From Roseibaca sp. Y0-43 (GTDB lineage Bacteria > Pseudomonadota > Alphaproteobacteria > Rhodobacterales > Rhodobacteraceae): 64,000 bases of DNA. Of this stretch, positions 38,603-47,476 are shown piece after piece. The first letter of the stretch is position 1. The number at the start of each line of letters is the position of its first letter. Below the pieces are notes generated by a model. The model worked only from the letters and a program-made list of their open reading frames with translations, was not told the origin of the DNA and made no database searches. The stretch lies in the NCBI RefSeq assembly GCF_020667835.1, contig NZ_JAFMPR010000010.1, positions 46,501 through 110,500 of the forward strand, given 5' to 3'. A program made the translations under genes and the position numbers.

Positions 38603-39688
38603 CTATCCCACCGCGCCAATGTCGGTGGCCGCAACCGCGACCGTCTTGATAACGGCATGGACCTGCACGCCGGGGGCTAAACCCATGGCATTGGCAGAGC
38701 GCCGCGTCACCCGCGCAAGCACCCGGCCCGCAGCCGTATCCAGCGCCACAATCGCGCCCGGCCCGTCGCCCGCGCGCATCTCGGCAATCGTGCCGGGCAG
38801 GATGTTCAGCGCCGACAAGCCTTGGGGCCGGTCGCGCGACAGGATCACGTCATGCGCGGCAATGCGGATGCGTAGCCCCGTGCCGGGGCTTGCGGTGACA
38901 TGTGGCAGGAACAGGGGCAGGCCGCCTGCCTCTAGCTCTGTCAGCCCGTCGTCGTGATGGCGCAGGATGCGCGCGGTCAGGACCGCACCCACATCGCGCG
39001 CGCCGCCGGGGCGCAGTTGAGGGTTGCCAAGCACATCGGCCGCCGGACCTTGGGCCATGACCCGGCCGTTGTCCAAGGCGACCACGGTCGTCGCCAGCCG
39101 TGCTACTTCCGACGCGGAATGACTGACATACAGGATCGGCACCGACACTTCATCGCGCAACCGCTCGAAATAGGGCAGGATTTCCGCCTTGCGCGCATCA
39201 TCCAGCGCGGCGAGCGGTTCATCCGCCAAGATCAGCTTCGGCGCGGACAACAGCGCGCGCCCGATGGCCACACGCTGCTTTTCGCCGCCAGAGAGCGCGG
39301 CGGGGCGGCGGTCCATAAGCGGGCCGATGCCCAACATGTCGACCACGCGGGCCGTGTTTTCGCGCGGTGCATCCTTGGGGGCGAACCACGCGCCATAGGC
39401 AAGGTTCTGGCGCACGCTCAGATGCGGGAACAAGCGCCCCTCTTGGAACACATACCCAAGGCGGCGTTTATGCGGGCGCAGGCGGATGTTGCGGTCCGTG
39501 TCCAGCAACACCCAGTCGCCCGACGCGATGCGCCCGTGCTGCGGCATCAGCAGACCCGCGACCGCGTTCACGATGGTCGTCTTGCCCGACCCGGACCGCC
39601 CGAACAGCACTGTCACCCCCGGCGGTGCCTTGAAGGCGGCATCCAGCTTGAAGCCGCCGAAATCATGGGTCAGCGACACTTCCAGCAT
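38603..39688 (-). CDS. modC: Molybdate ABC transporter ATP-binding protein
   Basis: The 361-residue ATPase has Walker A GRSGSGKTT (near 30-38), signature LSGGEKQRV near 133, Walker B LILADEPLAALDD near 152, and a C-terminal TOBE/Mop-like domain (about 290-361) that can bind molybdate. It energises ModAB. The start overlaps the modB stop (TGATG). It is the last gene of the modABC unit. Confidence 0.95.
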   Translation of the reverse strand: MLEVSLTHDFGGFKLDAAFKAPPGVTVLFGRSGSGKTTIVNAVAGLLMPQHGRIASGDWVLLDTDRNIRLRPHKRRLGYVFQEGRLFPHLSVRQNLAYGAWFAPKDAPRENTARVVDMLGIGPLMDRRPAALSGGEKQRVAIGRALLSAPKLILADEPLAALDDARKAEILPYFERLRDEVSVPILYVSHSASEVARLATTVVALDNGRVMAQGPAADVLGNPQLRPGGARDVGAVLTARILRHHDDGLTELEAGGLPLFLPHVTASPGTGLRIRIAAHDVILSRDRPQGLSALNILPGTIAEMRAGDGPGAIVALDTAAGRVLARVTRRSANAMGLAPGVQVHAVIKTVAVAATDIGAVG

Positions 39689-40383
39689 CAGGTGCCCCCC
39701 ACACGCGCGGCCACGCGACGCCCGATCAGTTCCGACAGCAACAGCGCCGCCATCGCCACCACGACCGACACGATGACCAGCCGCATGGCGGATGCTTCGC
39801 CGCCGGGCACCTGCAAGAAGGCATAAATGGCCGAAGGAATGGTCCGCGTCTGGCCGGGAATGTTCGAGACAAAGGTGATCGTCGCCCCGAATTCACCCAT
39901 CGCCTTGGCAAAGGCCAGGATGGTGCCCGCGATGATGCCGGGCAGCGCCATGGGCAGCGTGACCGTCAGGAACACCCACAAGGGCGATGCGCCGAGCGTG
40001 GCGCTGGCTTGTTCAAGCTTTGGATCCACCGCCTCTATGGACAGGCGGATCGCGCGCACCATCAGCGGAAATGCCATGACGGCCGCCGCCACGGCCGCGC
40101 CGGTCCAGCGGAAAGCCAGCACCACGCCCCAATCGGCCAGAATCCGGCCCAGCGGGCCTTGGGTGCCAAAGGTCAGCAACAGCACATAGCCCGTGACCAC
40201 CGGCGGCAGGATCAGCGGTAGATGCACCAGCCCGTTCAGCACTTGCTTGCCCGGAAAACGCCAGCGCGCCAGCGCATAGGCCACCAGAATACCCAGCGGC
40301 AAGCTGGCGAGCGTGGCCCAGAAGGACACGCGCAGCGACAGCGCCACCGCCTGCCATTCCGCCGGGCCAAGCCAATCCTGCAT
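39688..40383 (-). CDS. modB: Molybdate ABC transporter permease
   Basis: The 231-residue permease has five or six membrane segments, LILPPVVTGYVLLLTFG near 55-71 and the ATPase-docking EAA-type loop EQASATLGASPLWVFLTVTLP near 125-145. The length is usual for ModB. The gap to modA is 3 bp and it overlaps modC. Confidence 0.95.
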   Translation of the reverse strand: MQDWLGPAEWQAVALSLRVSFWATLASLPLGILVAYALARWRFPGKQVLNGLVHLPLILPPVVTGYVLLLTFGTQGPLGRILADWGVVLAFRWTGAAVAAAVMAFPLMVRAIRLSIEAVDPKLEQASATLGASPLWVFLTVTLPMALPGIIAGTILAFAKAMGEFGATITFVSNIPGQTRTIPSAIYAFLQVPGGEASAMRLVIVSVVVAMAALLLSELIGRRVAARVGGT

Positions 40384-40386
40384 GTG

Positions 40387-41151
40387 CTATTCCGCCAAGA
40401 CCACGAATCCCTGACGCTCGAACGCGGCGCGCGCGTCAGGGCCGCGCAGGTACTCCATGAAGGCGGCTTCGGCAAGCGTGTCGCGATTGGCCAGATCGGC
40501 AACCGGGTAGATGATGGGCGGATGAGAGCCTGCGGGGAAAGTGCCGATGATGCTGACATCAGGCGCGGCAGCGGCATCGGTGGCATAGACAATGCCCAAA
40601 GGGGCTTCGCCAATCGAGACAAAGGCAAGCGCCGCGCGCACGTTGTCGGCTTGGGCCACTTGTGCCTGCACACTGGACCACAGCCCAAGGTTTTCGAGTG
40701 CCGCCTTGCCATATATGCCCGCAGGCACGGCATCGACCAGCGCCATGGCCAAGCGCCCCTGCCCCAGCAGGCCAGCCAGGTCCAGCTCTGGCCCGATCTG
40801 AACCGGGGCCAGATCGGGCCCATGAGCGACCAGAACCAGAGTGTTGCCCAGAAGGTCGGTGCGGGTGTCAGGCTCAAGCAGCCCGTCACGCTCCAGCACA
40901 TCCATCCAGTCGGTATTGGCAGAGATGAAGATGTCGGCAGGCGCGCCTTGCTGGATCTGGCGGGCAAGTTGCGACGAGCCAGCAAGCGACACGATCAGAT
41001 CATGCCCCGAGGCCGCCTCGAACCCGGTTTCGATGTCGGCCATCGCATTGGCCATGCTGGCGGCGGCAAAGACCGTCACCTCTTCGGCCTGTGCGCCACC
41101 TGCGAAGACCGACATGGCAAAAGCGGCGCAGAGGGTTCTGGACGGAAACAT
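40387..41151 (-). CDS. modA: Molybdate ABC transporter substrate-binding protein
   Basis: The 254-residue periplasmic protein has a Sec signal peptide (cleavage near AQAEE, 22-23) followed by VTVFAAASMANAMADI, in which the Ser of the AAAS motif helps bind the oxyanion, and SLAGSSQLARQIQQGAPADIFISAN near 54-78. It begins the modABC unit, whose promoter overlaps the palindrome at 41171-41192. Confidence 0.95.
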   Translation of the reverse strand: MFPSRTLCAAFAMSVFAGGAQAEEVTVFAAASMANAMADIETGFEAASGHDLIVSLAGSSQLARQIQQGAPADIFISANTDWMDVLERDGLLEPDTRTDLLGNTLVLVAHGPDLAPVQIGPELDLAGLLGQGRLAMALVDAVPAGIYGKAALENLGLWSSVQAQVAQADNVRAALAFVSIGEAPLGIVYATDAAAAPDVSIIGTFPAGSHPPIIYPVADLANRDTLAEAAFMEYLRGPDARAAFERQGFVVLAE

Positions 41152-41170
41152 GGGGGTGGACCTGTCATTG

Positions 41171-41192
41171 GATATGTTCAGGAAAACATATC
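41171..41192. promoter_or_regulatory. Mo-box (ModE operator) of modABC
   Basis: GATATGTT (41171-41178) and AACATATC (41185-41192) form a perfect 8-bp inverted repeat with a 6-bp spacer, 20 bp before modA. The shape resembles known ModE boxes. It overlaps the -10 element of the minus-strand promoter, where ModE bound in molybdate-replete cells would repress. Confidence 0.75.
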
Positions 41193-41215
41193 GCAGCCAC
41201 GCGCCGAGCGATCAA
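41187..41215 (-). promoter_or_regulatory. modA promoter
   Basis: On the minus strand TTGATC (41210-41215) is followed after 17 bp by GATATG (41187-41192). The -10 element is the right arm of the Mo-box. It lies between modE and modA, so modABC can be expressed apart from modE. Confidence 0.55.
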
Positions 41216-41218
41216 GCG

Positions 41219-41584
41219 TTATTTTTCATGGGACATATCGGACAGCATGGCCTGCAAGGCCGCGATCTGGTCCGCGCCAGCGTCCGCGACCGCCTGCTCC
41301 AAGGCGCGGTATTGGGTCAGCACGGCCAGTCCCGTTTCGGTCAGATAGGCCCCGCCGCCCTTGGCACCGCCGCGCGACGATGCGACCAAAGGCGCTTGAA
41401 ACGCCGCGTTCATCTCCTCCACCAGCATCCAGGCGCGCTTGTAGCTCATGGACATGCTGCGCCCGGCGGCGGCAATGGACCCGGTTTCGCGGATACGTTC
41501 CAGCAAATCGGCCTTGCCGGGGCCAAGCATGGCGTCATCGCCAAAGACGATCCGAATGCGCAAACTGGGCGAAGGCTGGGTCAT
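41219..41584 (-). CDS. modE: ModE-like regulator, DNA-binding domain only
   Basis: The 121-residue product matches the N-terminal winged helix-turn-helix of ModE: IRIVFGDDAMLGPGKADLLERIRETGSIAAAGRSMSMSYKRAW (about 9-52) and GGAKGGGAYLTETG near 75-88. The two C-terminal Mop domains that bind molybdate in full-length ModE (about 260 residues) are missing. Short forms are common in alphaproteobacteria. The ATG at 41584 is preferred to one 33 bases upstream. It likely acts at 41171-41192. Confidence 0.87.
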   Translation of the reverse strand: MTQPSPSLRIRIVFGDDAMLGPGKADLLERIRETGSIAAAGRSMSMSYKRAWMLVEEMNAAFQAPLVASSRGGAKGGGAYLTETGLAVLTQYRALEQAVADAGADQIAALQAMLSDMSHEK

Positions 41585-41635
41585 GGCCCCAACTATGCCA
41601 AAGCTGGCGCGTGGCACAAGCGCGGCGGCACGCCG

Positions 41636-42352
41636 TCACGCGTTCGGCTGAAGCGCGAAATAAAAGCGCGCGGCATCCATAAAGGCGCGACGGCGGCCCT
41701 CGGCCAAGGCCTCGGCCTCTTCATCCGTGCCCCATTGCGAGATTTGCCAATCCTCATCCACGCGCGAGGTTGTCCAGAGCGCCTCTGGCGTATTGAAGCC
41801 GTCAATCACCGCCAGCGCGATCAGAAGCGAGCCGGACATGGCAACAAGATCATGGAAACAGGTCAACTCAAACGCGGTCAGGCGCGCGACATCGGCGCGC
41901 AGGTTGTCCAGCAGCTCGGCAGGCTGGGGCGCGTGCACCACACCCACGCGTGGGACCGGCCGCACCCCGTAGCGATGCGCCGCCCAGTCCAGAACAGGAT
42001 CCCACGCTGCCGCTTCCAGGTCCGTCAGGGTTTGCGGGGCCTCTGCCCGGTAGCACACAAGGTCGCTGTCGCCGTAATCGGTAATCAGCCCGGCCACCTC
42101 TGCCATCTGCCCGCGGACCTTGTCGATGGCGGCATTCGCGGCACGGGTGGCGGGCATGGTGGCGGGATCGATCGTCTTGGCTTGCGCGCGCCATTCCTCG
42201 GCAATGATTTCGGCAAAAGCGCTTGTCGGCACGATCAGCGCGGATTTTGCCGGTGTCTTGATCCCGCGCCCATCAAGGTGAACGGTCACGCCCCCTTCGA
42301 CCTGGGCAATCGTAACCTCTTTCCAGAACCGTTTCTTGGCCCAACCGCTCAT
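41636..42352 (-). CDS. ATP12 family F1-ATPase assembly chaperone
   Basis: The 238-residue product begins with GWAKKRFWKEV and contains VHLDGRGIKTPAKSALIVPT near 24-43, ATRAANAAID near 93 and YRAEAPQTL...WDPVLDWA near 126-147, all ATP12-family features. ATP12 binds the F1 alpha subunit during assembly; it is typical of alphaproteobacteria and mitochondria. It is expressed with the HAD phosphatase gene, overlapping by 4 bp. Confidence 0.92.
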   Translation of the reverse strand: MSGWAKKRFWKEVTIAQVEGGVTVHLDGRGIKTPAKSALIVPTSAFAEIIAEEWRAQAKTIDPATMPATRAANAAIDKVRGQMAEVAGLITDYGDSDLVCYRAEAPQTLTDLEAAAWDPVLDWAAHRYGVRPVPRVGVVHAPQPAELLDNLRADVARLTAFELTCFHDLVAMSGSLLIALAVIDGFNTPEALWTTSRVDEDWQISQWGTDEEAEALAEGRRRAFMDAARFYFALQPNA

Positions 42353-43008
42353 GCTGCTGCCTCTTGCCAGATCATCTGCAATGCACCCTCCAACTGTGCG
42401 AAGTCGTCAATCACGCGCGGGCCAAGCCGCGTTGCGGGATGGTAGCCCCATGCCACGCCCAGACCATGCAGACCAGCGGCGCGCGCCATGTCCATGTCGA
42501 ACTCTGTATCGCCCACCATGACCGCATTGCTGGCCACGACACCGGTATCGGCCAGACAGGCCTGCAACATGGATGGGTCGGGCTTTGACGGGTGGTCATC
42601 GGCACAATGAACGGTCTGGAACAGACCCTGCCACCCATGCGCCGCGATGATATGGTCCAGACCGCGCCGCGATTTGCCCGTGGCAAGGCCCAGCGCGACA
42701 TCATCCCGGCCGGCGAGCCGTTCCAGAACCTGCGCGGCACCGGGGTAAAGCGGCGACAGGCTCTCGGCCCGTGCCGTGGCAAAGCCATCCTTGTAGGATG
42801 CAACAATCCGCGCAAGTTCGGCATCGCCAATCCCCGGCGCAAGCCGCGCCATGGCTTGCGGCAGGGACAGGCCCACCACGCTCAGGCATTCCGCACGCGA
42901 CGGCATGGGGCGGCCCAAAGCGGCAAAAGCCTGTTCCATCGCGTGCAGAATATGCGCTTGGCTGTCGACCAAGGTGCCATCCACGTCAAAGACCACAAGC
43001 TTCATCAT
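42349..43008 (-). CDS. HAD family hydrolase, phosphoglycolate phosphatase-like
   Basis: The 219-residue HAD protein has motif I FDVDGTLVDSQ (near 7-17), motif II Thr in GLATGKS near 106, Lys of motif III in HPSKPDPS near 140 and motif IV GDTEFDMDMA near 163. The helical cap near 18-85 gives a Gph/PGMB-type subfamily I enzyme. The substrate cannot be fixed. It lies between ATP12 and rluC-like genes with 4-bp overlaps. Confidence 0.9.
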   Translation of the reverse strand: MMKLVVFDVDGTLVDSQAHILHAMEQAFAALGRPMPSRAECLSVVGLSLPQAMARLAPGIGDAELARIVASYKDGFATARAESLSPLYPGAAQVLERLAGRDDVALGLATGKSRRGLDHIIAAHGWQGLFQTVHCADDHPSKPDPSMLQACLADTGVVASNAVMVGDTEFDMDMARAAGLHGLGVAWGYHPATRLGPRVIDDFAQLEGALQMIWQEAAA

Positions 43009-44036
43009 TCGTCCTCGAACGGGTCGGCGGGCGCGTCGGCCTCGCGCCAGCCAAACAAGGCCCAGCTTTTGGCCATGTGTTCGGGCAAGGGCGCGGTCAC
43101 ACTCAGCGCAGCACCCGTGACGGGGTGCTCCAGCACAAGCGATCGCGCGTGCAGATGCAGCTTGCGGCTGACCTCGCCGCCAATGCCCGCGCCCCAGCCG
43201 TCGCCAAGATTTTCCTGCGCAGAGCCGCCATATTTACCGTCGCCAATGATCGGATGGCCCATCTCGGCCATATGCGCGCGCAACTGGTGGGTGCGGCCCG
43301 TGATGGGGGATAGGCCCATCCACGCCGCCCGGCTGCCCAGCCGTTCAATGACGACGAAATCGGTCATGGCGCGCTTTGCACCCTCGGTGCTTTCGACCTC
43401 GTTCGGATGAATACAGCGCATCTTCTCGGCCCCGCGCCCGCCGGTTTTCAACAATCCATAGCGCACGGTGCCCTTCAAGGGTTGCGGCACACCCGCGACC
43501 AAGGCCCAGTAAATCTTGCGCGTGTTGCGGTGGCGAAAGCTTTCGGACAAGCGCCGCGCCACACGCGGGGTGCGCGCCAGAAGCAGCACACCAGACGTGT
43601 CCTTGTCCAGCCGGTGCACCAGCATCGGGCGTTCCTTGTAATCGAACATCAGCGCATCGGCCAACCCGTCGACATGGCGCTTGCCCTGCCCGCTACCGCC
43701 TTGGCTGGGCAGGCCCGGCGGCTTGTTCAGCGCGATCACATGCTGGTCGCGGAAGATGACGCAAGAGCGGATCATCTCTGCATCGGCATCTGACGGGCCG
43801 GTTTTGATAACGGGTGGCGCGGCAGGCGCATCGGGCAAAGGCGGCACGCGCACGGATTGACCCGCTTCCACGCGGGCATTGGCCTTGACCCGCCCGCCAT
43901 CGACGCGGATTTCGCCCTTGCGGCAGGCCTTCTCGATCAGCCCTTGCGTGATCTGCGGAAACTGACGTTTCAGCCAACGGTCCAGCCGCTGCCCGCCATC
44001 GTCTGGCCCGACCTGCCGTGTCTCTACCCTGCTCAT
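43005..44036 (-). CDS. rluC: RluA/RluC family 23S rRNA pseudouridine synthase
   Basis: The 343-residue enzyme has an N-terminal S4 RNA-binding domain (RLDRWLKRQFPQITQGLIEKACRKGEIRVDG, about 18-48) and the RluA catalytic domain with MLVHRLDKDTSGVLLLA near 140 (catalytic Asp in RLDKDTSG), followed by ITGRTHQLRAHMAEMGHPI near 265. The presence of the S4 domain fits RluC or RluD. The ATG at 44036 is used in preference to an upstream start. It overlaps the HAD gene by 4 bp. Confidence 0.9.
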   Translation of the reverse strand: MSRVETRQVGPDDGGQRLDRWLKRQFPQITQGLIEKACRKGEIRVDGGRVKANARVEAGQSVRVPPLPDAPAAPPVIKTGPSDADAEMIRSCVIFRDQHVIALNKPPGLPSQGGSGQGKRHVDGLADALMFDYKERPMLVHRLDKDTSGVLLLARTPRVARRLSESFRHRNTRKIYWALVAGVPQPLKGTVRYGLLKTGGRGAEKMRCIHPNEVESTEGAKRAMTDFVVIERLGSRAAWMGLSPITGRTHQLRAHMAEMGHPIIGDGKYGGSAQENLGDGWGAGIGGEVSRKLHLHARSLVLEHPVTGAALSVTAPLPEHMAKSWALFGWREADAPADPFEDE

Positions 44037-44097
44037 GGCAATCCCCTGAAAATCGTCTGTCTCTTGCGCGCAGCCGCGCCCGAATGTCAACGCCCGC

Positions 44098-45411
44098 TCA
44101 GCCGCCCTGACGCTTTGCGCGCAGCTTCGCGAACCACGCCAGCCGTTTGCCCAAATCCCGCTCGAACCCGCGTTCCGGCGGCTGATAGAGCACCGGACGC
44201 GTCACACCATCGGGGAAGTAGTTCTGCCCCGAGAACCCGTGCTCGGCATCATGGTCATAGGCGTAACCCTCGCCGTAGCCCTGCTCTTTCATCAGGCCCG
44301 TGGGGGCGTTCAGGATGTGCTTGGGCGGCGGTTCAGACCCGGTTTTCTTGGCCAGTTTCAACGCGCCCTTCCACGCAACATAGCCGGCGTTCGACTTGGG
44401 GGCGAGGGCAAGGTAGATCACCGCCTGCGCCAGCGCCAGATCGCCCTCTGGGCTGCCAAGGCGTTCATAGGTATTCCACGCATCCAGACAAACGGCCTGC
44501 GCTTGCGGGTCGGCAAGGCCAATATCTTCGACCGCCATGCGGACCATGCGGCGCGCCAGGTAGCGCGGGTCTTCGCCGCCCTCGATCATCCGCGCCAGCC
44601 AGTACAGCGCTGCATCCGGGTCCGACCCGCGCACCGATTTGTGCAAGGCCGAGATCAGGTTGTAATGCGCATCGCCCGATTTGTCGTATTGCGCCGCGCG
44701 CCGCATCAATCGCTGCGACAGCGCCTTGCGATCCAGCTTGCCCGTGACCTGCCAGCCCATGACCTGTTCGATCAGGTTCAGCCCCGCGCGCCCATCGCCA
44801 TCGGCCATTTCCAGAAGCGCCTCGCGCGCCGGGCCATCAAGCGGCAAGGCGCGGCCCAACTCCTTCTCGGCGCGTTGTGCAAGCAATTCCAAGTCGGCCA
44901 GCGTCAGCCGCTCCAGCACGATCACCTGCGCGCGCGACAGGACGGCGGCGTTCAACTCGAAGGACGGGTTTTCGGTCGTGGCCCCCACCAGCGTGATGGT
45001 GCCATCTTCCATATGCGGCAGGAAACTGTCCTGTTGCGCGCGGTTGAAGCGGTGAATCTCATCGACGAACAGCATGGTGCCGCGCCCGGTCTGGCGGCGC
45101 AGCTTGGCCGCGTCGAACACCTTGCGCAATTCCGGCACGCCCGAAAAAATCGCGCTGATCTGGACGAATTCCTGCTGCGTGTGATCCGCCAATAGCCGCG
45201 CGATAGTTGTCTTGCCGACGCCGGGCGGGCCCCAAAGCACAAGGCTGGCCAATTGGCCGCTGGCCAACATCGCGCCCAAGGGGCCATCGGGGCCGAGCGC
45301 TTTTTGCTGCCCGATCACCTCTGACAATGCACGCGGACGCAGCCGGTCCGCCAAGGGACGCGGGCCGGGTTTCGGGCCGTCAGAGGGCGCGGTATCGAAG
45401 AGGTCAGCCAT
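44098..45411 (-). CDS. rarA: Replication-associated recombination protein RarA (MgsA), AAA+ ATPase
   Basis: The 437-residue clamp-loader-like ATPase has Walker A LWGPPGVGKTT (near 59-69), Walker B MLFVDEIHRFNRAQQD near 112, sensor GATTENPSFELNAAVLSR near 140 and the C-terminal tetramerisation region with KSNAGYVAWKGAL near 350. RarA works at stalled replication forks. The start at 45411 matches the family N-terminus MADLFD. Confidence 0.95.
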   Translation of the reverse strand: MADLFDTAPSDGPKPGPRPLADRLRPRALSEVIGQQKALGPDGPLGAMLASGQLASLVLWGPPGVGKTTIARLLADHTQQEFVQISAIFSGVPELRKVFDAAKLRRQTGRGTMLFVDEIHRFNRAQQDSFLPHMEDGTITLVGATTENPSFELNAAVLSRAQVIVLERLTLADLELLAQRAEKELGRALPLDGPAREALLEMADGDGRAGLNLIEQVMGWQVTGKLDRKALSQRLMRRAAQYDKSGDAHYNLISALHKSVRGSDPDAALYWLARMIEGGEDPRYLARRMVRMAVEDIGLADPQAQAVCLDAWNTYERLGSPEGDLALAQAVIYLALAPKSNAGYVAWKGALKLAKKTGSEPPPKHILNAPTGLMKEQGYGEGYAYDHDAEHGFSGQNYFPDGVTRPVLYQPPERGFERDLGKRLAWFAKLRAKRQGG

Positions 45412-45440
45412 GGGGCAATCTAGCGCGGCCCGACCTGCCG

Positions 45441-46826
45441 TTACAGCCGAAACCGCAGCGCGACTTGACGGCCTTCGCGGATCAGGTCGATGACCCATGT
45501 GCGCGTTTGCTCTTGCGACAGGCGCAGCACATCATCCGTGCTGCCCACGCGCGTGCCATTGATCGCCAACAACACATCGCCGGGCCGCAGGCCCACGCGC
45601 CCCGCAAGATCGCGGGCTTGGGTGACAAGAATGCCCTCTGCATCGGGCGCAAGGCCGAATTCGGAGATAACAGCGGGGTTGATGCGCATCACCTCTAGCC
45701 CCGTCAACGCGCTGCGCCCCGCGATCTGACGCGTCTCTCGCGCGGGCTGCTCGGGCGGTGCGATCAGCTCGATCGTGACCGCCCGCGCCTCTGACCCGCG
45801 GCGTGTTTGCAGCACGGATTGTCCGCCAATGCCCTTGGCCGCCAGCCGGAACATCATTTCCGGGGCGGAATTCACCTCGCCCCCATCGACGGACAGGATG
45901 ACATCGCCCCGCTGAAGCCCGGCTTGCGCCAAGGGGCTGTCGGGGTGCAGGTCCAGAAGCACGACACCGGCGGGGATGGTCTGGTCAAACGCTTCGGCCA
46001 GCGCCGCATCGACCGCCTGCGCGGTCACGCCGGCCCAAGGCCGCTGGAACCGCTCGCGTCCCTCGCGGGCCTGCGCCACGACCTGCGCCACCAGATTGGC
46101 GGGGATGGCAAAGCCGATCCCGTTCGACCCGCCCGAACGGGTGATGATAGCGGTGTTCACACCAACCAATTCGCCCGCCATGTTCACCAGCGCGCCGCCC
46201 GAATTGCCGGGATTGATGGGCGCGTCCGTTTGCAGGAAATAGCCCCGGCCAGAGCCGACAGCGATGCCAGAACGCGCAAGGCCAGAAACAATGCCACTCG
46301 ACACCGTTTGCCCCACGCCGAAGGGGTTTCCGATAGCAAGGATCAGGTCGCCCACTTCAACGCGGTCGGAATCGGCCAAGGGCAAGGCGGGCAGATCACG
46401 CGCGCCCTGCAATTGCAAAACGGCCAGATCGCTATCCTCATCGGTCAGCACTACATCGGCAGCGAATTCGCGCCGGTCATTCAGCACAACACGAATTTCC
46501 GTCGCTTCCCCGACGACATGGTAATTCGACACGACCAGCCCATCTGGGCTGACGATGACGCCCGAGCCCAAGGAGTTCTGCACACGCGGTGTGACCTGTC
46601 CGAAATTGCGGAACAGATCGCCGAAGAACGGGTCATCGGCAAAAGGGCTGCGGCGTTCGGCGACAACACGCTGGGCGTAGATATTGACCACGGCGGGCGC
46701 GGCCTGCTTGACGACTGGCGCGTAACTCAGCTGCACCTGCGCCATGGATTGCGGAACCGTCTGCGCCAGAACTGGCGGACAAAGCGATATGACCAGCGCC
46801 AAACAAAGCGGCACGATACGATACAT
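45441..46826 (-). CDS. Deg-family periplasmic serine protease (DegP/DegQ type)
   Basis: The 461-residue protein has a signal peptide (cleavage near VLAQ, 22), a trypsin-like domain with catalytic His in VSNYHVVGEA (near 101), Asp in DEDSDLAVL (near 131) and Ser in NPGNSGGAL (near 205), and two PDZ domains (about 255-350 and 375-461). It degrades or refolds damaged envelope proteins. The ATG at 46826 has GAGAGGTGA upstream. It follows the rplQ terminator and is therefore transcribed separately. Confidence 0.93.
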   Translation of the reverse strand: MYRIVPLCLALVISLCPPVLAQTVPQSMAQVQLSYAPVVKQAAPAVVNIYAQRVVAERRSPFADDPFFGDLFRNFGQVTPRVQNSLGSGVIVSPDGLVVSNYHVVGEATEIRVVLNDRREFAADVVLTDEDSDLAVLQLQGARDLPALPLADSDRVEVGDLILAIGNPFGVGQTVSSGIVSGLARSGIAVGSGRGYFLQTDAPINPGNSGGALVNMAGELVGVNTAIITRSGGSNGIGFAIPANLVAQVVAQAREGRERFQRPWAGVTAQAVDAALAEAFDQTIPAGVVLLDLHPDSPLAQAGLQRGDVILSVDGGEVNSAPEMMFRLAAKGIGGQSVLQTRRGSEARAVTIELIAPPEQPARETRQIAGRSALTGLEVMRINPAVISEFGLAPDAEGILVTQARDLAGRVGLRPGDVLLAINGTRVGSTDDVLRLSQEQTRTWVIDLIREGRQVALRFRL

Positions 46827-46874
46827 GTCTGTCACCTCTCGCTGTGCTTTGATCCAGATATGGGGGCTGGCCCG

Positions 46875-46913
46875 GAAAAGCAAAAGGCCCGTATGCGCGG
46901 TGCATACGGGCCT
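46875..46913 (-). terminator. Intrinsic terminator after rplQ
   Basis: A perfect 12-bp stem, AGGCCCGTATGC (46885-46896) with GCATACGGGCCT (46902-46913), has a 5-base loop and is followed on the minus strand by TTTTGCTTTT. It ends the rpoA-rplQ unit. Confidence 0.93.
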
Positions 46914-46935
46914 GTTTGTCCGAACGGACAAAACC

Positions 46936-47355
46936 TTAGTCTTCGGCAGCCGCAGCGGCCTCTTCGCGGGCGATATCTGCCGCACCCTTGGCAGAGACGT
47001 CGCGCTCGACAAATTCGATGATCGCCATCGGGGCCATGTCACCATAGCGGAAGCCGGCTTTCAGAATGCGGACATAGCCACCCTGACGGTCCTTGTAGCG
47101 CGGGCCGAGGATGTCGAACAGTTTCTTGACGTCCTTGTCCTGCTTCAGCTGCGCGGCCGCCTGACGGCGTGCGTGCAGATCGCCGCGCTTGCCGAGCGTA
47201 ATCAGCTTCTCGACGATCGGGCGCAGTTCCTTGGCCTTGGGCAGGGTGGTCTTGATCTGTTCGTGTTCAATAAGCGAACCGGCCATGTTGGCGAACAACG
47301 CCTTGCGGTGTTCGGCGGTGCGGTTCAGGCGGCGGTAGCCACGAGCATGACGCAT
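46936..47355 (-). CDS. rplQ: 50S ribosomal protein L17
   Basis: The 139-residue product begins [20 protein letters not shown], typical L17, with [24 protein letters not shown] near 31-54. A C-terminal acidic Ala-rich tail ([11 protein letters not shown]) is as seen in alphaproteobacteria. It is the last gene of the ribosomal cluster, 121 bp after rpoA. Confidence 0.97.
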   Translation of the reverse strand: MRHARGYRRLNRTAEHRKALFANMAGSLIEHEQIKTTLPKAKELRPIVEKLITLGKRGDLHARRQAAAQLKQDKDVKKLFDILGPRYKDRQGGYVRILKAGFRYGDMAPMAIIEFVERDVSAKGAADIAREEAAAAAED

Positions 47356-47442
47356 GTAAAATCTCCTTCAACGTCGTGTTTTGCTTTGTCCGGCCATGGC
47401 TGCGTGACCACGGCTCTCCTTGGGGCATGTGCCCGGTAGTCT

Positions 47443-47469
47443 GGAACGGGCGCTCGGTGCGCCCGTTCC
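47443..47469 (-). other. Hairpin between rpoA and rplQ
   Basis: GGAACGGGCGC (47443-47453) pairs perfectly with GCGCCCGTTCC (47459-47469) around TCGGT, just after the rpoA stop. No T-tract follows on the minus strand, so processing or mRNA stabilisation is more likely than termination. Confidence 0.55.
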
Positions 47470-47476
47470 GCAGAAA